Of a stretch of 24,087 nt of DNA, positions 6,418 to 13,439 are shown piece by piece (within the stretch, counting starts at the first letter, position 1; the number at the start of each line of letters is the position of its first letter). The stretch comes from Fusobacteriaceae bacterium (GTDB taxonomy: Bacteria; Fusobacteriota; Fusobacteriia; Fusobacteriales; Fusobacteriaceae). Under the pieces are notes generated by a model. The model was given only the letters and a program-made list of their open reading frames with translations. It ran no database searches and had not been told where the DNA came from. The translations under genes were made by a program, and so were the position numbers. The stretch covers positions 1-24,087 of the forward strand of contig JAFGUR010000128.1 of the NCBI GenBank assembly GCA_016938425.1, in the 5' to 3' direction.

Positions 6418-7122
6418 ATGAAAGAAATAATTTTAGGATATGCAAGAATTTCATTAGCAAGTCAAAGTATAGACAGGCAAATAACTAATTTGAAAAAAAT
6501 TAATAATGAAATAATTATTTTCCAAGAAGCCTTTTCATCTAAAACACTAGAAAGGCCACAATTCCAAAAAATGTTAAGTTTTGCAGAAAAGGAACTAAAA
6601 AAAGGGAATAAAGTTAAAATAATTTTTGATTCTGTAAGTAGAATGTCAAGGGATGCAGAAGAGGGAAGTAATTTATATTATCAACTTGAAGAAAAAGGAA
6701 TTGAGTTGGTATTCCTTAATGAGCCTTATATTAATACAGAAACTTATAGAAAAGCATTAGAGCTATCTCTCCCAGAGACAGACAATAAGATGATAGAAGC
6801 AATTCTGAATGGGATTAAACAAGCTTTCAGAATAAAAGCTAAAGAAGATATTAAATTAGCATTTATACAAGCAGAAAAAGAATTATTAGATATCAGAGAG
6901 AGAACTAAACAAGGATTAAGAGAAGCAAAAGCAAAAGGAAAACAAATTGGAAGAAAAGAAGGATCTAAAGTAGAAACTAAGAGGGCAATAGAAGTAAAAG
7001 AAAAACTTTTAAAGCATTCTAAAAAATTTGGTGGTAGTATGACAGATAAAGAATTTATGGAAGCCTTTAATGTTTCTAAAACTACTTTGGTGAAGTATAA
7101 AAGATTAATCACTAAGAATTAA
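6418..7122 (+). CDS. Small serine recombinase (resolvase/invertase)
   Basis: 234 residues. The resolvase catalytic domain shows YARIS with R10 and nucleophile S12, DRQ at 19-21, R46 in LERPQF, and the DSVSRMSR segment (R75, R78). The dimerisation helix region carries RERTKQGLREAKAKGKQIGR near 160-179, followed by a C-terminal helix-turn-helix, MTDKEFMEAFNVSKTTLVKY. It would cut and rejoin DNA at short inverted-repeat sites through a phosphoserine intermediate. Role options are plasmid multimer resolution, with sites in the upstream intergenic region, or inversion of a segment such as tail-fibre genes beyond the window. It has its own promoter and lies between two leftward mini-ORFs. The element thus carries both recombinase types. 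Confidence 0.9.
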   Translation: MKEIILGYARISLASQSIDRQITNLKKINNEIIIFQEAFSSKTLERPQFQKMLSFAEKELKKGNKVKIIFDSVSRMSRDAEEGSNLYYQLEEKGIELVFLNEPYINTETYRKALELSLPETDNKMIEAILNGIKQAFRIKAKEDIKLAFIQAEKELLDIRERTKQGLREAKAKGKQIGRKEGSKVETKRAIEVKEKLLKHSKKFGGSMTDKEFMEAFNVSKTTLVKYKRLITKN

Positions 7123-7141
7123 TTAAATATTAGATAAAAAA

Positions 7142-7164
7142 TAAGAGAGTATGAAACTCTCTTA
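7142..7164 (-). terminator. Leftward intrinsic terminator of the 34-aa gene
   Basis: TAAGAGAG and CTCTCTTA form a perfect 8-bp stem with a 7-nt loop. On the minus strand the stem is followed at once by TTTTTTATC, so it terminates leftward transcripts. The stop codon TAA (7164-7162) is the first part of the stem. It could also mark the 3' end of the converging serine recombinase transcript, but there is no T-run on that strand. Confidence 0.75.
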
Positions 7165-7266
7165 AATGATAGTTAGAACAAAATCAATAGTAGTAGTAAT
7201 ATATTCCCAGTTAAAAATAATAAAATATACAATTCTTATTGATGTAATATAAATAGTTATTTTCAT
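7162..7266 (-). CDS. Leftward 34-aa hydrophobic peptide, toxin-like
   Basis: ATG at 7266-7264 on the minus strand, preceded by AAGGTG at 7277-7272 with 5-nt spacing, encodes 34 residues beginning MKITIYITSIRIVYFIIFNW and ending DFVLTII. The peptide is dominated by Ile, Thr, Phe and Tyr with few charges and is likely membrane-active. Its Shine-Dalgarno is one arm of a perfect hairpin (CACCTT GAAAG AAGGTG, 7288-7272), and its stop codon runs into a strong terminator. A compact unit with a hidden ribosome site, tiny hydrophobic product and private terminator matches the pattern of type I toxin genes, though no family is recognised. A rightward leader RNA starting near 7366 could overlap its 5' UTR if transcription begins far enough upstream. 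Confidence 0.55.
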   Translation of the reverse strand: MKITIYITSIRIVYFIIFNWEYITTTIDFVLTII

Positions 7267-7271
7267 AAACT

Positions 7272-7288
7272 CACCTTCTTTCAAGGTG
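7272..7288 (-). promoter_or_regulatory. Hairpin sequestering a Shine-Dalgarno
   Basis: A perfect 6-bp stem CACCTT/AAGGTG with a 5-nt loop covers the ribosome site of the leftward 34-aa gene. Such structures usually keep translation low until opened by an RNA, a protein or processing. Confidence 0.6.
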
Positions 7289-7329
7289 GTAAGCCTAAAA
7301 AAATATTTTAGTGGATAAAAAACAGGTTC

Positions 7330-7358
7330 TTGAAAATAAAAACAAAGTGTAGTAGAAT
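7330..7358 (+). promoter_or_regulatory. Candidate late promoter
   Basis: TTGAAA at 7330-7335, a 17-bp spacer, and TAGAAT at 7353-7358. The predicted start near 7365-7367 is only about 75-80 bases upstream of a strong terminator, so the default product would be a short leader RNA and packaging-gene expression would need read-through. Confidence 0.6.
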
Positions 7359-7397
7359 GAATTAAATAGAATAAAATTAAGTAGTAGCACTAACTAG

Positions 7398-7448
7398 GCA
7401 CACTTATATCGTCTGAAAGGACTTTATATGTGTGCTTTTTTTGTTTTT
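7398..7448 (+). terminator. Strong terminator ahead of packaging genes
   Basis: GCACAC (7398-7403) pairs with GTGTGC (7430-7435), ATAT with ATAT inside it, and GTC/GAC at the tip, followed by seven T's, G and five T's. The upstream AGCAC at 7386-7390 could compete for the 3' arm. It resembles a second leader terminator at 13349-13407, and both are preceded by an AATAAAAT(T)AAGTAG stretch. Confidence 0.8.
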
Positions 7449-7464
7449 GCTAAAGGGGGTAACT

Positions 7465-8205
7465 ATGGCATCAGTAACAGAGTCAAATAAGTATAGAAAG
7501 CTTATGAGAGAGTATCAATATATGTTGTTTCATGAACAAGATATTAATAAAAGTAAAATAGCAAGGAAATATGGATTAACCTTACAATGCTTGAATAACT
7601 GGATTATTCGGTATAACTGGAATGATTTAACTTGTTATATAGATGTACCTGCAATTATTGCACAGAATGAAGTGAGAGACAGAAGTAATAGCAAATACAC
7701 TCAAGATATTATTGAAAGTATGTTCTTTTATAGTTCTGCGGTAAATGAAAATGGAGAGTTAAAGTATAAAACAAAAGAGAGTATTAGAGAAATGCTTGAA
7801 TTATCAAAGAGTACATTCGCCAAGTATTTAACTAAGAAAGAGTTTGAACAGGCTTACATAGAAGGGCGTAAAGCAGCGGATAAAGAGATTAAGAAATTTA
7901 AGTTAGAGGATGCACTTTATAAAGTTGCGCTTGGAGAAATCAAAACAAGAACTAAAAAAATAGAAGATGTATATAGTAAAGATGGATATGTTGGAGAGAA
8001 AAAGACAAAGATTGTAGTTGAGAATGCTCCAAATGTTAAAGCTTTAGAGTTATCACTTAATAAGTTCGCTCCTGGAGAATATGACAAGAAACCTCTTAAA
8101 GAAACTAAAGAACTTCCTAAGCAAATAGATTGGGAAAAGATAACTCCTGAACAGGCAAAAGCATTGGCTGAGGGTAATTTTGATGTTCTAAAGGGTGATA
8201 ATTAA
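7465..8205 (+). CDS. terS: Terminase small subunit
   Basis: 246 residues from ATG at 7465 behind AAAGGGGGT; a longer GTG frame from 7432 would run through the terminator T-run and is less likely. The N-terminal part contains a helix-turn-helix (KSKIARKYGLTLQCLNNWII) typical of small terminase subunits that recognise phage DNA, and a second HTH-like unit lies near 105-130 (SIREMLELSKSTFAKYL). The C-terminal end is proline- and lysine-containing. The stop overlaps the large-subunit start (TAATG), so the two are translated together and form the packaging motor. Identification relies on this pairing and the DNA-binding motif. Confidence 0.8.
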   Translation: MASVTESNKYRKLMREYQYMLFHEQDINKSKIARKYGLTLQCLNNWIIRYNWNDLTCYIDVPAIIAQNEVRDRSNSKYTQDIIESMFFYSSAVNENGELKYKTKESIREMLELSKSTFAKYLTKKEFEQAYIEGRKAADKEIKKFKLEDALYKVALGEIKTRTKKIEDVYSKDGYVGEKKTKIVVENAPNVKALELSLNKFAPGEYDKKPLKETKELPKQIDWEKITPEQAKALAEGNFDVLKGDN

Positions 8206-9680
8206 TGACTAAAGAAGAGGAAATTCAAGTAAGAGCTAGAGCAATATTAGAAGTTCATAGAAGAAAAGTAAAAGAAAGTCTTTTAGAATTTATGATTGAA
8301 GATTCAAAAGATGATGAAGAGGATAATAGATGGAAACCTGCAGCACATCTAAATTTACTTGTTAATAAACTTGAGAAGTTTGCTAGGGATGTCAAAGAAA
8401 GAAAAAGCCCAAGACTTATTATATGTATGCCACCAAGAGCAGGTAAAAGCAAATTGACTTCAAAGAAATATCCTGCGTGGGTTTTAGGAAATTATCCAAA
8501 TTGGGAAATTATGTTAGGAGCATACTCTTCAAAGTTAGCTGAAGAGGCTTCAAGAGAATGTAGAAATACATTTGCAAAACATGAAGAATTATTTTCACAA
8601 AAGCTTGCTATAGATAGTAACTCTGTAATGCAATGGGCATTACAAGGTAAAAGTGGAAAGTTCTCAGCTACCTCTGTAGGAGGTGTTGCAACTGGTAAAG
8701 GAGCACATATTGCAATAATTGATGACCCAATAAAAAATAGAGCTGAAGCTCAATCTTCTTTAAAACGTCAAAATGTTATTGATTGGTATAAATCAACAAT
8801 TCGTACAAGACTTGCTCCTGGAGGAGGAGTAATAATTGTACAAACTCGTTGGCATGACCAAGATCTTGCAGGATATTTAATGAGTGAAATGGAATCGGGG
8901 GAAGGAGAAACGTTTGATTTAGTTATATTGCCAGCAGTAGCGGAAGAGAACGACATTTTGAATAGAAAAGTAGGAGAAGCTCTTTGGCCAGAAAGATTTC
9001 CATTAGAAGAATTAGAAAATACAAGAAAAGCCGTTGGTAGGCTTGAATGGGATTCTCTTTATCAACAAAAGCCAGCACTTGAAGGTGGTGGAATGTTTAA
9101 AAACGAGTATTTCCAATACTTTAAATTAGTTGATAATGTGATTATTAGAGATGACGATACAAGAGTTTCACTTAGTGAATGTAGAATATTTCAAACTGCT
9201 GATACTGCAATGAAAGTAGCAAAGCAGAATGATGATACAGGCATTGGAACTTTTGCACTTGATAAAATGGGTAATTTATATTTACTTAATATGTTCCTGG
9301 ATAAAATAGAAATACCCGACCAATATAAAAAAATAAAAGAACTTCATCAAGAGTGGAACGCACAATTTTCTGCTGTTGAGGACAAGTCGTCTGGAACAGG
9401 AATTATACAAGAGGCTCAAAGGGAAAGTTTCCCATTAAAAGCGTTGAAAGCTCAAGGGGATAAAGCAACGAGGGCAACTACAATTTCAATTAAGTTTGAG
9501 AACAGAAAAGTATATTTTAATAAAAATTTAAAAAATCTTACAAAGATTGAAGAGCAATTAAAGAAGTTTCCAAATGCTGCACATGATGAGGTAGTAGACG
9601 TTTTCGCATATGCAGGAATCCTGTCAAGTGAGATAGGAAATCTTAATAAATATATTGGAAAAACAGTTATAACTGCTTAG
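8205..9680 (+). CDS. terL: Terminase large subunit, ATPase-nuclease
   Basis: 491 residues with a clear ATPase: Walker A MPPRAGKSKL at about 75-84, an adenine-binding-type AYSSKLAEEASRE near 106-118, Walker B IAIIDD at 169-174 and the coupling motif VIIVQTRWH at 209-217. The C-terminal RNase H-like nuclease has acidic residues in TADTAMK (D333), VEDKSSGTG (E392, D393) and DEVVDVFAYAG (D461, D465). It drives DNA into proheads and cuts the concatemer. Length and motif spacing are normal for the family and the gene looks intact. The ATP-dependent motor works with the preceding small subunit and docks on the portal encoded just downstream. Confidence 0.95.
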   Translation: MTKEEEIQVRARAILEVHRRKVKESLLEFMIEDSKDDEEDNRWKPAAHLNLLVNKLEKFARDVKERKSPRLIICMPPRAGKSKLTSKKYPAWVLGNYPNWEIMLGAYSSKLAEEASRECRNTFAKHEELFSQKLAIDSNSVMQWALQGKSGKFSATSVGGVATGKGAHIAIIDDPIKNRAEAQSSLKRQNVIDWYKSTIRTRLAPGGGVIIVQTRWHDQDLAGYLMSEMESGEGETFDLVILPAVAEENDILNRKVGEALWPERFPLEELENTRKAVGRLEWDSLYQQKPALEGGGMFKNEYFQYFKLVDNVIIRDDDTRVSLSECRIFQTADTAMKVAKQNDDTGIGTFALDKMGNLYLLNMFLDKIEIPDQYKKIKELHQEWNAQFSAVEDKSSGTGIIQEAQRESFPLKALKAQGDKATRATTISIKFENRKVYFNKNLKNLTKIEEQLKKFPNAAHDEVVDVFAYAGILSSEIGNLNKYIGKTVITA

Positions 9681-9688
9681 GGGGAAAA

Positions 9689-9886
9689 ATGATTAAAGAA
9701 AAAGAATACATTCAAAATAAAATAACTAAAAAAATATATGAAGTAATAGAAATAAAGGGCAAAAATTATATTTTAGTTAATTGTAGTGAAGCATTGCATT
9801 GTTTACTAAAAAGTAAAAAAACTCCTAGAACAGAGATTTTTACTAAGGGTGAAATTGATTCTAATTTTGTATTAGTAAAAGATTAA
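9689..9886 (+). CDS. Small conserved-looking protein between terL and portal
   Basis: 65 residues with strand-rich sequence (KIYEVIEIKGKNYILVN) and two cysteines (C31, C38). Ribosome site AGGGGGA; 8 bases after terL and 9 before the portal gene. Small beta proteins are common here in Mu-like operons, but I do not recognise this one. It may act in head assembly or be an accessory gene. Confidence 0.55.
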   Translation: MIKEKEYIQNKITKKIYEVIEIKGKNYILVNCSEALHCLLKSKKTPRTEIFTKGEIDSNFVLVKD

Positions 9887-9895
9887 GGGGGAGCT

Positions 9896-12736
9896 ATGGA
9901 AGAGAATAAAAATGTGCATAGAGAAGTGGCAACAAGAGTTTTAGATTCTTTATATACAGAATTTGAATATAAATTTGATTATGAAGATATAAAACAGATG
10001 GTAAAGGATTTAGACATTGCAACCGCTATAAATACAACTAAAAGAAGTATATGTGCAAAAGAATTAAATTTAGTTGCGTATAAAGAAGAAAATCAAGATA
10101 AGATTCCAGAAATTGAAAGTAGATTAAATTTTAAGAAGTTAAATGGATTACTCGAAAATATTATAGAATCTAAGTTTTTTGGTTATTCAATATCAGAAAT
10201 AGTTTACAAAGAAGACTTTACTTTTGACGTGAAGCCCAAAAGCAGAGATTTATTTGATTATGATATATCGAATAAAAAATGGTATTACAAATCAGATGAT
10301 GGGCAAGTTTTTATTGATGAGGAAAAGTTTTTAATAACAATTAATAATAATTATAAAGCTTACAGAGGAGAATCGATTCTTTATGAATTATTTAAAGATT
10401 TCCAAATTAAGCGAGAACTGGATAAAAAATTATCTGCTATTATAAATCGCTATGGTGATAGAGTAATTTGGTTTATTTATGACCCAAATGCAGATGAGGA
10501 AGACATAAAAGACCAAGCAGAAAATTTAAAAAAAGCTAAAGATGGATATGCAATCGGAATCCCTGCAGGTTCTGAAGCTGAAAATGGAAAACAATTTGGT
10601 TTTATTACTATGAATGATTTAAAAACAGAAATACATACACAGTTATTGTCAAGATATGAAAAGAAAATTGATAAATATTTATTAGGAAATACTCTTGCAC
10701 AAAATGAAAACTCTGGAACAGGTTCTTATGCACAGTCACAAACTCATGCTGAACAACAAAGTTTAGTAATTACAGATATGGCAACTTATGTTGAAGAAGA
10801 GCTTAGAAAACTTCTTGAAATAGATGCTAAATTTTACAATTATGACCCTAAAGACTTCTACCCAAAATTATCAGATAAGATTGATATTGATGAAGAAATA
10901 GAGAGGGAAAAGAAGAAAAAAGAGGTCGAAAAAGAAGAAGCAAATATACTAAGTATCAAGATGGATAGTATTAGTAAGTTATCACAAGCAGGATATAAGC
11001 TTGGAATTGACGAACTTAAAGAGTTCTTAGGATTTAATACTTTGGAAGAAGTAACAACAAAAATAAGCGAATTTGAAAAAAAAAAAGATAAAATAGAGCA
11101 AGCAAGGGAACTTAGAAAAAAGTATGAGGAGAGTTTAGGAACTTGTGATATAGAAATGTCTCAGATTAATTCCTTTGAAGATATTGAAAACATTAATATT
11201 AACTTAAACTCTCTTGAAGAAAAATTTATTTTAGGGATTTTGCAAGGTTATGCAAATGTTAAAGTTGGAATTTCAGAGTTTGAAGAAAAGATAAATCCTT
11301 TTGATTTAAAGTTTGATGATGCAATTAAATATTTTATTGATGTTGAGAGAATAGGCTATGATTTTATTAACGAAGTTCAAAGTGATGTTTATGATAATTT
11401 TAAATATATTCTTGATAATACTAATCTTGAAGTGCAATTAAAATTACTAAATAATATTCAAAAAAATCTTGCTATAGGTGGGACTTTCAAAGATTGGCTT
11501 GCTAACTCAAAAGATGAAATAGAAAAAATTGGACTTGGAAAAAATGGAAGTTACTTTGAAACTGTATATAGAACAAATATGCAAACTGCTTATTCTGTTG
11601 GGCAATATAAAGCACAAATTGGAATTAAAAAAACACATCCAAATTGGCTTTATGATGGGGTTATAGATGGAAGAGAACAGGACCACACAAAAATGTATGA
11701 TGGAAAAATTTGGAGAGCAGATGACCCTATTTGGAATAGTATTTATCCACCAAATGGATATAACTGTAGATGTAATGTAATTTCTCTTACAGAAGAGGAT
11801 ATTGAATCTATGGGAGAAACTATTCAAAATAAGAGTAAAAAATTTGAAAGTGATGCTAGGGAAAATTTAGGAAAATTTGCTTTTAATCCTGCTAAAAATT
11901 ATTGGGAATCAATAAAAAAGAGTGGTATAATTAAGAAAAAGAATATAAAAGAAGTTAAAAAAACAATAGAAAATATAAATTTTGAACAGATAAAAACTAC
12001 TAAAGAACTTGAAGAATATGTTAAAACAAAAAATCTATCTGATATTGTTGATTTAAAAGATATTCATATTGATTATGCGAAAGAATGGATAAAAGGTATT
12101 GAAGAAAATTATAAAAAAATACCAGAATTAAGAAATAATATGAAATTTATAGGATCAATTCAAGGAAGAAATAGAAAATTACTTGAAATAGAAATTAAAA
12201 AAAATTATGAAAAGTATAAATTATTGGCTAATAAATATGGAGTAACAGATGAAAAACAAATAAAGAAATCATTAGAGAAAAAAATAAGAACTTCAATAGG
12301 AAGAGTTTCTTCAAAAGATTTAGCTCAAAGTTGGAAACATCCAGATGTAGGTGGAGTAACATTAAATAACTTAAATTTTTCTGAAAAAAATGATTTATTA
12401 TTTTTAAAAAAAGGTGTTTTAAGTAAATTTTATCCTGAAGGTTGTGAGACAATAAATTATATATTAGATCATGAGTTAGGGCATGAAATAGACAATCTTC
12501 TTTTTATTTCTGATTTAGATGAAATTAAAAATTTATTCTCATCTATGAGTAATGATGAAATAACAAGTGGATTATCTACATATGCTTGGAATAATTCAAA
12601 TAGAAATCCTATTAGAGAATTTGTAGCAGAAGCATGGGCAGAATATTTGAATAATAAAAAACCTAGGCAAATAGCTAGTACTGTAGGAAAAATTATTGAA
12701 GAGGAGTATCTAAAATGGACAAAATCAAAAGTATAG
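9896..12736 (+). CDS. Portal-MuF fusion with C-terminal metallopeptidase domain
   Basis: 946 residues with three parts. Residues 1 to about 390 look like the Mu gp29-type portal (DUF935), including SYAQSQTHAEQQSLVITDMA near 275-300 and ending near GYKLGIDELKEFLGF. An A11 tract follows. Residues about 553-630 are the MuF/SPP1 gp7-type domain: VYRTNMQTAYSVGQYKA, DGREQDHTKMYDG and YPPNGYNCRCNV. The C-terminal region (about 690-946) carries HELGH at 859-863 and IREFVAEAWAEY at 906-917, a gluzincin-like zinc site (HExxH plus downstream glutamate, probably E912 or E908). MuF proteins with variable C-terminal toxin domains are known from temperate phages. The portal docks the terminase and tail; MuF copies sit inside the head and may be ejected with DNA. 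Portal and MuF being one chain is unusual; in Mu they are separate (gp29, gp30). Confidence 0.85.
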   Translation: MEENKNVHREVATRVLDSLYTEFEYKFDYEDIKQMVKDLDIATAINTTKRSICAKELNLVAYKEENQDKIPEIESRLNFKKLNGLLENIIESKFFGYSISEIVYKEDFTFDVKPKSRDLFDYDISNKKWYYKSDDGQVFIDEEKFLITINNNYKAYRGESILYELFKDFQIKRELDKKLSAIINRYGDRVIWFIYDPNADEEDIKDQAENLKKAKDGYAIGIPAGSEAENGKQFGFITMNDLKTEIHTQLLSRYEKKIDKYLLGNTLAQNENSGTGSYAQSQTHAEQQSLVITDMATYVEEELRKLLEIDAKFYNYDPKDFYPKLSDKIDIDEEIEREKKKKEVEKEEANILSIKMDSISKLSQAGYKLGIDELKEFLGFNTLEEVTTKISEFEKKKDKIEQARELRKKYEESLGTCDIEMSQINSFEDIENININLNSLEEKFILGILQGYANVKVGISEFEEKINPFDLKFDDAIKYFIDVERIGYDFINEVQSDVYDNFKYILDNTNLEVQLKLLNNIQKNLAIGGTFKDWLANSKDEIEKIGLGKNGSYFETVYRTNMQTAYSVGQYKAQIGIKKTHPNWLYDGVIDGREQDHTKMYDGKIWRADDPIWNSIYPPNGYNCRCNVISLTEEDIESMGETIQNKSKKFESDARENLGKFAFNPAKNYWESIKKSGIIKKKNIKEVKKTIENINFEQIKTTKELEEYVKTKNLSDIVDLKDIHIDYAKEWIKGIEENYKKIPELRNNMKFIGSIQGRNRKLLEIEIKKNYEKYKLLANKYGVTDEKQIKKSLEKKIRTSIGRVSSKDLAQSWKHPDVGGVTLNNLNFSEKNDLLFLKKGVLSKFYPEGCETINYILDHELGHEIDNLLFISDLDEIKNLFSSMSNDEITSGLSTYAWNNSNRNPIREFVAEAWAEYLNNKKPRQIASTVGKIIEEEYLKWTKSKV
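11076..11086 (+). other. A11 homopolymer inside portal-MuF gene
   Basis: Eleven A's encode part of FEKKKDK near residue 395, just after the portal-like domain. One extra A gives a stop (AGA TAA) at once; one fewer gives ATA AAA TAG. Slippage in either direction would therefore release a portal of about 397-398 residues without the MuF and peptidase parts. Confidence 0.6.
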
Positions 12737-12828
12737 AAGAATTTGAAAAAGAATTAGAAAAGGAATTAATTAAAATACTAGATAGTGAAGAAGCAAAACA
12801 AGACCCTCCATTAATGAGTGAAGACTAA
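12715..12828 (+). CDS. 37-aa acidic protein, candidate immunity/regulatory partner
   Basis: ATG at 12715 lies inside the last codons of the MuF fusion gene (22-base overlap) behind GAGGAG with 8-nt spacing. The product begins MDKIKSIEEFEKELEKELIK and ends QDPPLMSED: an acidic helix with a disordered tail. The stop TAA shares a base with the next ATG (TAATG at 12826-12830). Position directly after a putative toxin domain, translational coupling and strong acidity fit a small inhibitor, but size is minimal and no family is recognised. It could instead be a small head-assembly factor. Confidence 0.5.
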   Translation: MDKIKSIEEFEKELEKELIKILDSEEAKQDPPLMSED

Positions 12829-13271
12829 TGAGTATTTCAGTTAATTCAAATTTATCAAGAATTATGATAAATATTGAAAACCAAACAAATAATATTAGAA
12901 ATATGAAGACTGTCTTGAATATTATAGCTCAAGACATGGTTAAAGAAGCTCAACTAAATTTTAGAAATAGTAAATCTCCTACAGGAGAAAAATGGCAAAA
13001 TTTAAATACTTTGACTATAAATTCAAGAAGAGGAAGAAGTTCAAAACCTCTTATAGATACTGGAACTTTGAGAAGAAGTTTAAGCGGTAAAGCAACAGAA
13101 ACTCAAGCAATAGCAGGAACTAACTTAATTTATGCACCAATACATCAATTTGGTGGAGTAATTAGTAGAACTAGGGCAGTTATTCCTGCAAGGCCTTATT
13201 TTGGAGTTAATCATAAAATGAGTACAAAGTATAAAAAAATGATTTTAGAGCATATAAATAATAATACTTGA
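12828..13271 (+). CDS. Mu gpG-like virion morphogenesis protein
   Basis: 147 residues with the typical order of the Mu gpG/tail-S family: an N-terminal helix, SPTGEKWQNLNTLT, PLIDTGTLRRSL, AGTNLIYAPIHQFGG and IPARPYFGV near the end. In Mu the protein is involved in head-tail assembly; related proteins act in tail completion. Starts by one-base overlap with the preceding mini-gene. Intact and of normal length. Placement directly after the portal/MuF gene and before the protease matches the Mu gene order. Confidence 0.85.
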   Translation: MSISVNSNLSRIMINIENQTNNIRNMKTVLNIIAQDMVKEAQLNFRNSKSPTGEKWQNLNTLTINSRRGRSSKPLIDTGTLRRSLSGKATETQAIAGTNLIYAPIHQFGGVISRTRAVIPARPYFGVNHKMSTKYKKMILEHINNNT

Positions 13272-13296
13272 TTTTTTATTAGTTAAGATGTAAACT
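13268..13296 (+). promoter_or_regulatory. Possible internal late promoter
   Basis: TTGATT at 13268-13273, 17-bp spacer, TAAACT at 13291-13296. Only four of six bases match in each box. It sits before a leader-terminator similar in layout to the 7330-7448 element. It overlaps a 12-bp inverted repeat. Confidence 0.3.
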
Positions 13297-13304
13297 AATA
13301 AAAA
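13273..13304. repeat. 12-bp inverted repeat after gpG-like gene
   Basis: TTTTTATTAGTT and AACTAATAAAAA form a perfect 12-bp stem around the 8-nt AAGATGTA. No T-run follows on the plus strand; on the minus strand it is followed by AAATCAAG, so it is not a simple terminator either way. It could be an operator or an RNA-stability hairpin. Confidence 0.6.
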
Positions 13305-13348
13305 GGAAAGCCCACAACTTAATAAAATAAGTAGGAGTACAATCATGA

Positions 13349-13407
13349 CCCACTTATATCTTAGTTTTTACATTTTGTAAAAGCAGGTATAAGTGGGCTT
13401 TTTTTTT
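13349..13407 (+). terminator. Internal late-operon terminator/leader element
   Basis: CCCACTTATA (13349-13358) pairs perfectly with TATAAGTGGG (13388-13397); a smaller TTTTAC/GTAAAA stem (13366-13371, 13377-13382) sits in the loop, and C plus nine T's follow. AGCCCAC at 13309-13315 can also pair with GTGGGCT at 13393-13399, giving a second conformation. Stem and upstream AATAAAATAAGTAG resemble the element at 7370-7448. Confidence 0.8.
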
Positions 13408-13439
13408 GGATTTTCTACAAAAGGGGGTGTAAAAAAATC

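Noticed and set aside
7142..7164. Hairpin as terminator of the serine recombinase
   Set aside because: The T-run is only on the minus-strand side, so it serves the leftward gene; a minor bidirectional effect is possible.
7432..7464. GTG start extending the small terminase gene upstream
   Set aside because: The extension reads through the terminator stem and T-run; ATG 7465 has a strong AAAGGGGG site.
11507..11827. Leftward 106-codon frame inside the MuF gene, and similar antisense frames elsewhere (6744-7112, 13673-14104, 15101-15322)
   Set aside because: They lie wholly antisense to well-supported genes, lack ribosome sites and have compositions expected of reverse-frame shadows.
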